Origin: Rhodococcus sp. 06-462-5
GTDB lineage: Bacteria; Actinomycetota; Actinomycetes; Mycobacteriales; Mycobacteriaceae
Length of the DNA stretch: 47,679 nt
Direction of reading: 5' to 3'
Assembly: GCF_002258315.1 (NCBI RefSeq)
Contig: NZ_NOYD01000059.1
Location: forward strand, 1 to 47,679
Below the pieces are notes generated by a model that did not search any database, had not been told where the DNA came from, and saw only the letters and a list, made by a program, of their open reading frames with translations. Below, one piece after another: positions 42,151 to 47,679 of the stretch; the first letter of the stretch is position 1; each line of letters begins with the position of its first letter. A program made the translations under genes and the position numbers.

Positions 42151-43647
42151 TCAGCGGACTCGCGAGACGCGGTCGCCCAGGGCTGCGCTGACTTTTCCGT
42201 ACCACCCGAGCGGACGCGCAGACCCGCGTGTCGGCACGTCGGCCAACAGCGCTTCGGCGGTTTCCTCGGCGTCGATCTTGTTGTCGCCGATGCCACCGGT
42301 GGCACCTCTCTTGGCCCAACCGACGACGTAACATCCTGGAACCGGAGTGCCGTCGGCGGCGGTGATGCGACCACCCTCGTTACGAATGGTGCCGGTGATG
42401 TCGTCGAACGGGATTCCGGGTGCCGGAGTTCCGCGATAGCCGATGGCGAGCAGAACCAGCTCCGTGGACAGAGTGACCGCGTGTTCACCCACACCCACCT
42501 CGATCGACTTCACCGAGCCGCTGCCGTGCAGGGCTGACGGCGCTCGGCCGAACGCGAAGACGATGCGCCGGCCCTGAGCAGTAGATCCCAGCTCGACTCG
42601 CGTCGCCCCGGCCAGAGCCGATGCGGGAGCGGACAACGGCAGGCGATCGATCGCGTCGACGATTCCGTCCGGACCTGCGACGACGACGTCGACGCCGACG
42701 CGGTCGACCAGCGCCTTGCATTCCGAACGGGTGAAGGCCGCGAACTCGGGGCCACGACGGGCGACGATGACGACCTCGTTCACCCTATGGCGACGCAGCT
42801 CGGCCAGAGCATGTGGAGCGATCTCGGTTCCGTCGAGTCGGTCCGGGTCGGCCGTGAGGATGCGAGCCGCGTCGAGTGCGACGTTGCCGTTTCCGATGAT
42901 GGTGACGCGGTCGACGCCGGTGAGATCGATCGCGTCGGCGGGAACGTCGGGGTGTCCGGTGTACCAGCCCACCAGGGTTCGCGCGCTGAGGGATCCGTCG
43001 AGGTCGATACCGGGAATCTCGAGGGCGCGATCCTTGTCGGCACCGACGGCGTAGACCACCGAATCGAACTTTCGCGCCAATTCGACGTGGTCGACGTCCT
43101 TACCTACCTCGACACCGAGCTTCATCGTCACTCGCGGGTGCACGAAGATCCCACGGAAATGCTCGCTGATGCGTCGGGTACCCAGGTGATCGGGGGCGAC
43201 CCCGTAGCGGGCGAGACCGCCCGCCGTGGGCAACCGGTCGTAGAACGTGACGTTGGTGCCGGGCACACGCAGCAGGGCCTGCGCGGTGTAGCAGGCAGCA
43301 GGCCCGGTTCCGACGATGGCGATGTCGATCGGCGGTAGGTCGTTGACCGTCGCCACCGGGAAGCGGGGCGCGCCCCACTCCGCAACAGCGGGCTTGTCCT
43401 TGTAGTAGTCGGCGTTGATGTCGGCGTAGATCTGCTGATCGGGCGTCAATCGCGAGACGCGAGTGATCGCGTCCACCGGGCACGCGTCGGCGCAGGCCCC
43501 GCAGTCGATGCACGAGCGCGGATCGATGTAGAGCAACTCCGTCTTGCCGAAATCCGGCTCGTCGGGCGTGGGATGAATGCAGTTGACGGGGCACACCGAC
43601 AGGCAGGATGCGTCGTTGCAACAGTTCTGCGTGATCGCGAACGGCAT
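42151..43647 (-). CDS. fprB: Ferredoxin-fused ferredoxin-NADP reductase, FprB type
   Basis: A 498-residue flavoprotein. The N-terminal ferredoxin part has two Cys-rich motifs: CCNDASCLSVCPVNCIHP and SCIDCGACADACPVDA. It is followed by an FprA-like reductase with FAD motif IAIVGTGPAACYTA and NADP motif VTIIGNGNVALDAARIL. Closest remembered match is mycobacterial FprB (Rv0886). It lies 39 bases after the AurF-like gene on the same strand, as Rv0885-Rv0886, so it is the likely electron donor to that oxygenase. Confidence 0.92.
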   Translation of the reverse strand: MPFAITQNCCNDASCLSVCPVNCIHPTPDEPDFGKTELLYIDPRSCIDCGACADACPVDAITRVSRLTPDQQIYADINADYYKDKPAVAEWGAPRFPVATVNDLPPIDIAIVGTGPAACYTAQALLRVPGTNVTFYDRLPTAGGLARYGVAPDHLGTRRISEHFRGIFVHPRVTMKLGVEVGKDVDHVELARKFDSVVYAVGADKDRALEIPGIDLDGSLSARTLVGWYTGHPDVPADAIDLTGVDRVTIIGNGNVALDAARILTADPDRLDGTEIAPHALAELRRHRVNEVVIVARRGPEFAAFTRSECKALVDRVGVDVVVAGPDGIVDAIDRLPLSAPASALAGATRVELGSTAQGRRIVFAFGRAPSALHGSGSVKSIEVGVGEHAVTLSTELVLLAIGYRGTPAPGIPFDDITGTIRNEGGRITAADGTPVPGCYVVGWAKRGATGGIGDNKIDAEETAEALLADVPTRGSARPLGWYGKVSAALGDRVSRVR

Positions 43648-43686
43648 GGGTTTCTCAGATGTCCTTCACGGCCTCGAAAAGAGTGG

Positions 43687-44592
43687 TCAGAGCATGTGCA
43701 GACGACGGTAGATCATCTCGGCCGGCTTGGTGACCAAACCGCAGTCGAGGAGAAATGCCATCAGATGCTCGCTCGAAGTACGCATCATCGTGTGGTGATG
43801 AGCGTTGTTCTTCGCTTCCTTCACCGCGCGGTCCACGTCGAGGCCCGCTGCTGCGTAGACCTCCTTGTTGACCATGTTCGAGACGATCAGGCGCGCGGCA
43901 ATCGCGACGACCAACGCGCTGGCCTTGCGGCGAGCCGGGCTCTTCCCCTCGATGTCTTCACGCATCTGAGCGCGCGCGAAGGTCATGTGCCGCGACTCCT
44001 CGACGACGTGGATCTTGCTGGTGGTGCGCACGAGCGGCAGCACGTTCTCGCCGCGCATCCAGTCGCGCTGCATGACGTCGAGCACCTCTTCGGCGACGAG
44101 GATGCCGCCGTAGGCGATCTCGGCGGACGCGAGAGCCTTGAAGCCACGGCCGAGTTCGATGCTCGACCGACGCGGCAGGTATGCCTTGACACCCATCTTC
44201 TGGCACGCGCGGGCGAACATGATCGAGTGACGGCACTCGTCGGCGATCTCGGTGAGCGCGAACTGGAAGTCCGAGTTCGACGAGTCCTTGCAGTACTGAT
44301 CGCGCAGAACCATCTGCTGCAGGATCATCTCGAACCAGATGCCGGTGCTCATGATCGAGCAGACCTCGTGGCGAGTGAGCGTGATGCGCTGCTCCTCGCT
44401 CATCTCGTCCCACAGCTTCGTGCCGTAGAGGGTGCTCCACTCCGGGTTGAGACCGTAGAGGGAGGGATCGAGATCGGCTTCCCAGTCGACCTCCTCGGAC
44501 GGGTCGTACGACAGCTGGGCGGCGGAATCGAGCAAACGAGCGGAGACGTCCTCGGGCTCGAGAACGTCGTTCCTGGAGAGTGTGCTGGTCAT
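43687..44592 (-). CDS. AurF-like diiron oxygenase (Rv0885 type)
   Basis: A 301-residue all-helical protein of the AurF/PABA N-oxygenase family. Likely metal ligands by AurF spacing: Glu88, Glu119 and His122 (IADECRH), Glu168 (LVAEEV), His195, Glu199 and His202 (IHVVEESRH). All are present, so it should bind iron. Substrate unknown; AurF itself oxidises aryl amines. ATG 44592 has GGAAGGAAC upstream; an ATG at 44610 is possible. First gene of a two-gene unit with fprB. Confidence 0.88.
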   Translation of the reverse strand: MTSTLSRNDVLEPEDVSARLLDSAAQLSYDPSEEVDWEADLDPSLYGLNPEWSTLYGTKLWDEMSEEQRITLTRHEVCSIMSTGIWFEMILQQMVLRDQYCKDSSNSDFQFALTEIADECRHSIMFARACQKMGVKAYLPRRSSIELGRGFKALASAEIAYGGILVAEEVLDVMQRDWMRGENVLPLVRTTSKIHVVEESRHMTFARAQMREDIEGKSPARRKASALVVAIAARLIVSNMVNKEVYAAAGLDVDRAVKEAKNNAHHHTMMRTSSEHLMAFLLDCGLVTKPAEMIYRRLHML

Positions 44593-44710
44593 CGCCGTGG
44601 TTCCTTCCATCGTCGAAAAGCTGTAAATAACTGTTACGGAGATTACCAGGTACTCGACGACACAGGTAGTCACTCGGGCAGAATTTCTCGAATTCTTTTC
44701 GCCGGACCCC

Positions 44711-44749
44711 TAGAGTTCGAGCGTGCCGAACACGAAGAACCACCGGTGA
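44711..44749 (+). promoter_or_regulatory. Candidate leaderless eight-codon upstream ORF before the cyclase
   Basis: TAGAGT (44711-44716) is six bases before a GTG (44723), the spacing seen at leaderless starts here. That GTG opens only eight codons; its TGA (44747-44749) overlaps the cyclase GTG start (GTGA, 44746-44749). This could couple cyclase translation to the mini-ORF. Confidence 0.4.
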
Positions 44750-46251
44750 TCGCCGCTCTGCGATCTGCCCTCGACCGCACACCCATGCGTCTGTACGCGG
44801 CGGGAATGGTGTCGGCCAACGCCATCGGGGCCGTCATCGTGTTCGTGTTGGCGCGCTTCGTCCTGCCGCTGCCGGTCGGTTCCGAAGAGATCCTGTCGGA
44901 CCGAAATTACCTGGCGTTCTTCGTGTACCTACCGGTCGCGATCACCATCGGCATCGGGCTCGGACTCCGCGTCGCAGCACCTCTGATTCGGTGGCTGCAC
45001 ACCGGCGGCACGCCAACGGACGAGACCGCGATCGCCGTCGTCCGACTGCCTCTGCGCCAACTCGGCGTCCACGTTCTGCTGTGGGCGCTCGGCGTCGCGG
45101 TGTTCGTCTCGGTCAATGCGTCGGCCGGCGCCGCGCTCTCGATCATCGTGGCGATCGCCGTCAGCTTCGGCGGCTTGGCGACGTGCTCGCTGGGTTACCT
45201 GGTGGCCGAACGCACTCTTCGCCCGATCACAGCCGCGGTGTTGGAAGTCGGTGCGGTCACCGATTCCGCAGCTCTCGGTGTTCGGCTTCGCGTCGTTCTC
45301 ATCTGGGTCCTGAGCACAGCGATTCCCGTTCTGGGGTTGGGCCTCATCGGACTCGGCAGGTTGATCGACACCGTCATCCCTCCCGACGTCGATCTGTCCC
45401 CCGCGATGGTGTCGCTCTCCGCGGTTGCCCTGGTCGTCGGATTCGGCGGCATGTTTCTGGTCGGCCGCTCCGTCTCGGACCCGCTGCAGCAGGTCAGTAG
45501 CGCCATGCAACGCGTCGAAGCCGGGGCGACGGACACCCGTGTCGACGTCTACGACGCCTCCGAGATCGGCCGGTTGCAGAACGGGTTCAACAAGATGGTG
45601 GTCGGTCTCGACGAACGCGAGCGACTGCGTTCTCTGTTCGGCAGGCACGTGGGCCACGACGTGGCGCAACGGGCATTGGCAAGCGCTCCACGTCTCGGCG
45701 GCGAGAGCCGGACGGTCGCCGTGTTGTTCATCGACCTGGTCGGTTCGACGGCCATGGCCGAGCGAGAATCCGCGGAGGCGGTGGTCGACCTTCTCAATCG
45801 GTTCTTCGCAGTGGTGGTCGAGCACGGCGAACGACACGGCGGCTTCGTCAACAAGTTCGAGGGTGATGCCGCACTGCTGATCTTCGGCGCTCCGGTCGAT
45901 CACCCCGATCCCGCCACGGCGGCACTGCGCACCGCACGCACCCTCGCCGTCGCTCTGGCCGCCGACGGCGGCTTCGAGATCGGTATCGGCGTGACATACG
46001 GTTCGGTCATTGCCGGCAACATCGGAGCCGAATCCCGCTTCGAGTACACCGTCATCGGCGACACCGTCAATCAGGCGGCCCGGCTCACCGATCTTGCCAA
46101 GGATGACCCCGACACCGATGTGCTGACGTCGTCGATCGTGCTCGATCACGCATCCGATGACGAACGCTCGCACTGGACGACGGGCGAGACGGTGACACTG
46201 CGCGGCCGCTCGACACCGACCACTCTGGCTGCGCCTGTGCGGCACCTCTGA
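44746..46251 (+). CDS. Membrane class III adenylate cyclase with HAMP domain
   Basis: A 501-residue enzyme making cAMP from ATP. Six membrane segments (about 15-220), HAMP (about 245-300) and a catalytic domain (about 315-450), as in the mycobacterial Rv1318c-Rv1320c/Rv3645 group. All key residues are seen: metal Asp in FIDLVGST, Lys in VNKFEGD, second metal Asp in the same motif, Asp in VIGDTVNQAARL with the transition-state Asn and Arg. Start GTG 44746 is tentative; ATG 44785 is the next choice. Confidence 0.88.
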   Translation: MIAALRSALDRTPMRLYAAGMVSANAIGAVIVFVLARFVLPLPVGSEEILSDRNYLAFFVYLPVAITIGIGLGLRVAAPLIRWLHTGGTPTDETAIAVVRLPLRQLGVHVLLWALGVAVFVSVNASAGAALSIIVAIAVSFGGLATCSLGYLVAERTLRPITAAVLEVGAVTDSAALGVRLRVVLIWVLSTAIPVLGLGLIGLGRLIDTVIPPDVDLSPAMVSLSAVALVVGFGGMFLVGRSVSDPLQQVSSAMQRVEAGATDTRVDVYDASEIGRLQNGFNKMVVGLDERERLRSLFGRHVGHDVAQRALASAPRLGGESRTVAVLFIDLVGSTAMAERESAEAVVDLLNRFFAVVVEHGERHGGFVNKFEGDAALLIFGAPVDHPDPATAALRTARTLAVALAADGGFEIGIGVTYGSVIAGNIGAESRFEYTVIGDTVNQAARLTDLAKDDPDTDVLTSSIVLDHASDDERSHWTTGETVTLRGRSTPTTLAAPVRHL

Positions 46252-46286
46252 CGGTCGCTCGGAAGAAAAAAATTCGAAGGTTTCCC

Positions 46287-46317
46287 GTTCGGTGCCGATG
46301 GGGCATACCCCCCGAAC
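46287..46317 (+). terminator. Hairpin after the adenylate cyclase
   Basis: GTTCGG (46287-46292) pairs with CCGAAC (46312-46317), and GGGG-CATA-CCCC (46300-46311) forms an inner stem with a seven-base bulge. It lacks a T run; function as terminator is tentative. Confidence 0.4.
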
Positions 46318-46341
46318 CAACTCACCCCACCGCGCATACGC

Positions 46342-46366
46342 GAGACGTTGACTGGTACAACGTCTC
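46342..46366. promoter_or_regulatory. Perfect inverted repeat upstream of the HAD-like gene
   Basis: GAGACGTTG (46342-46350) and CAACGTCTC (46358-46366) are exact inverted arms around ACTGGTA. It contains TTGACT (46348-46353), which could be a -35. It lies 18 bases before the ATG, fitting either a repressor operator or a leader hairpin over the ribosome site GAAAGG. Confidence 0.65.
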
Positions 46367-46384
46367 TCGCTCCGAAAGGCAACC

Positions 46385-47050
46385 ATGCCCGCAATTCTGT
46401 TCGGCTCGATCAGCACACTCGTCGACACCTCCGAACTGCAGCGCCGCTCGTTCAACGAGGCCTTCGCAGCACACGATCTGAACTGGAACTGGTCCCGTGA
46501 CGACTACCGGGCCATGCTCGGGTCGAACGGTGGTGCCGACCGCATCGGTGAATACGCGTCCCAGACCGGTACCGAGGTGGACGCCGCGGCCGTGCACGCC
46601 ACCAAGTCGGAGATCTTCCAACGACTGATCGGCGAATCGGACGTCAAGACGCGTCCCGGAGTCGCCGACACCATCGACAGCGCGAAAGCGAACGGTCTCA
46701 AAGTCGGCTTCGTGACGACGACCTCGCGCGAGAACATCGACGCCCTGCTGGCCGCTCTGAGTCCCGAGCTGACGGCCGACTCGTTCGACATCATCGTCGA
46801 TGCGACCTCGGTCGAACCCGGAAAACCCGATCCCGCCTCGTACGAATTCGCCCTGAAGACGCTGGGAGAGAACGCGTCCGACAGTGTGGCCATCGAGGAC
46901 AACGCAGGCGGTGTCCAGGCGGCAGCGGCCGCTGGCATCACGTGTGTGGCATTCCCCAACGAGAACACTGCAGGCACCGAATTCGGCTCGGCCACCGAGA
47001 CCGTCGATGCACTCGATCCGGAGCGCGTCCGAGCTCTGCTCTCAGTCTGA
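46385..47050 (+). CDS. HAD-superfamily protein lacking motif I aspartates
   Basis: A 221-residue protein with the beta-phosphoglucomutase-like HAD fold: cap region residues about 15-85, motif II VTTTSREN, motif III EPGKPDP with Lys, motif IV AIEDNAGGVQAA. Motif I, normally D-x-D-G-T, reads FGSISTLVDT, so both the nucleophile and the acid-base Asp are missing. It is thus unlikely to be a phosphatase by the usual mechanism. GAAAGG precedes the ATG. It is 29 bases before the sugar-phosphate cyclase gene and is probably its operon partner. Confidence 0.85.
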   Translation: MPAILFGSISTLVDTSELQRRSFNEAFAAHDLNWNWSRDDYRAMLGSNGGADRIGEYASQTGTEVDAAAVHATKSEIFQRLIGESDVKTRPGVADTIDSAKANGLKVGFVTTTSRENIDALLAALSPELTADSFDIIVDATSVEPGKPDPASYEFALKTLGENASDSVAIEDNAGGVQAAAAAGITCVAFPNENTAGTEFGSATETVDALDPERVRALLSV

Positions 47051-47079
47051 CCTTCCATTCAATCCTCCAGGAGTAATCA

Positions 47080-47679
47080 GTGAGCAATCTTCAGGCCCAG
47101 GTCGTTGCCGGGGACAGGTCGTTTCGCGTCGAAGGATACGAGCGCATCGAGTACGACCTGATCTATGTCGACGGGGTGTTCGCAATCGAGAACACCGAAT
47201 TGGCCGACAGCTACCGGCCGTACGGTCGCGCGCTGATGGTCGTCGACGAATCGGTTCACGACATCTACGGCGACCGGATCAGCGCGTATTTCGATCACCA
47301 CGAGATCGCACTGACGGTGGTTCCGGTTCACATCGCAGAGACCGCGAAGTCGCTCGAGACGTTCGAGCGCATCGTGGGAGAGTTCGACGCGTTCGGTCTG
47401 GTCCGCACCGAGCCGGTACTGGTGGTGGGCGGCGGATTGACCACTGACGTAGCAGGATTCGCGTGCGCCAGCTACCGCCGCAACACCCCGTACATTCGCA
47501 TTCCCACCACACTGATCGGCTTGATCGACGCGAGCGTGTCCATCAAGGTCGCCGTCAACTACGGCAAGCACAAGAACCGCCTCGGTGCGTACCACGCATC
47601 GCAGAAGGTGCTGCTGGACTTCTCGTTCCTCGGCACGCTGCCCGAGGATCAGGTGCGCAACGGCATGGCGGAGCTGATC
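47080..47679 (+). CDS. Sedoheptulose-7-phosphate cyclase family (EEVS/DDGS-like), 3' truncated
   Basis: The first 200 codons of a DHQ-synthase-like enzyme; it runs off the window. GGGLTTDVAGFACASYRR is the NAD/metal motif, and KVAVNYGKHKNRLGAYH replaces the GGKTGVN loop of true AroB, pointing to the cyclases that make 2-epi-5-epi-valiolone or demethyl-4-deoxygadusol from sedoheptulose 7-phosphate. Telling these two apart needs the missing part. The GTG start has CAGGAG six bases upstream. It may begin a C7-cyclitol or mycosporine-like gene cluster. Confidence 0.85.
   Translation, partial: MSNLQAQVVAGDRSFRVEGYERIEYDLIYVDGVFAIENTELADSYRPYGRALMVVDESVHDIYGDRISAYFDHHEIALTVVPVHIAETAKSLETFERIVGEFDAFGLVRTEPVLVVGGGLTTDVAGFACASYRRNTPYIRIPTTLIGLIDASVSIKVAVNYGKHKNRLGAYHASQKVLLDFSFLGTLPEDQVRNGMAELI

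Noticed and set aside
43573..44745. Plus-strand extension of the adenylate cyclase frame
   Set aside because: Runs antisense through fprB and the AurF-like gene and a promoter region; the cyclase family starts near its first membrane helix.

Overview
This is a high-GC actinobacterial chromosome segment, most likely from Rhodococcus or a close relative in the Nocardiaceae. The evidence is protein-level resemblance to mycobacterial gene sets: PhoP/PhoR, a PruC-type regulator beside pruA-pruB, a DesA3-type desaturase with its Rv3230c-type reductase, an AurF-like oxygenase beside FprB, and HAMP-type adenylate cyclases. The window also shows leaderless starts, GTG starts and many 4-bp ATGA/GTGA gene overlaps. 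No rRNA, tRNA, CRISPR array, insertion sequence or phage gene was seen. Genome identity was not checked against any database.

Layout. 1-2.6 kb: 3' part of a CitMHS citrate-type transporter, a universal stress protein and an AbrB-family membrane protein in one operon. 2.6-6.5 kb: phoP-phoR (minus), divergent from an ArsP-like permease and its TIGR03943 partner; a two-repeat site matching the mycobacterial PhoP box lies between them. 6.55-7.8 kb: a guanidine-III riboswitch in front of an SMR guanidinium exporter, then a leaderless gene for a protein with 13 tandem decapeptide repeats. 7.8-13.1 kb: a ChvE/MmsAB-type sugar ABC transporter and its LacI regulator, with two LacI-type operators in the promoter region. 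13.1-17.4 kb: PucR/PruC-type regulator divergent from pruA-pruB (proline to glutamate). 17.4-18.4 kb: a 94-bp nested hairpin, a 62-aa protein and a STAS protein.

18.6-22.6 kb: MarR regulator divergent from an MMPL transporter-lipocalin operon, then an FKBP lipoprotein. 22.6-25.3 kb: QorR-like redox regulator (Cys17) divergent from a quinone oxidoreductase, a VOC protein, a small secreted protein, and a 31-codon small ORF with its own ribosome site and terminator. 25.3-28.3 kb: two CNNM/CorC-type membrane proteins and a second universal stress protein. 28.4-31.4 kb: tctCBA tricarboxylate transporter. 31.5-37.9 kb: Old Yellow Enzyme, glutamine synthetase III, two SRPBCC proteins, a methyltransferase and a DUF5996 protein. 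38-39.4 kb: MHS-family symporter. 39.5-44.6 kb: desaturase plus reductase, then FprB plus the AurF-like diiron oxygenase. 44.7-46.3 kb: membrane class III adenylate cyclase. 46.4 kb to the end: a HAD-like protein lacking its motif I aspartates, followed by the start of a sedoheptulose-7-phosphate cyclase gene (C7-cyclitol or mycosporine type) that runs off the window.

The signals least explained by known families are: a family of three conserved 21-bp-arm palindromes (near 21.9, 31.4 and 32.7 kb), the decapeptide-repeat protein, the 31-codon ORF behind 16-bp repeats, and the degenerate HAD/cyclase pair at the right edge.
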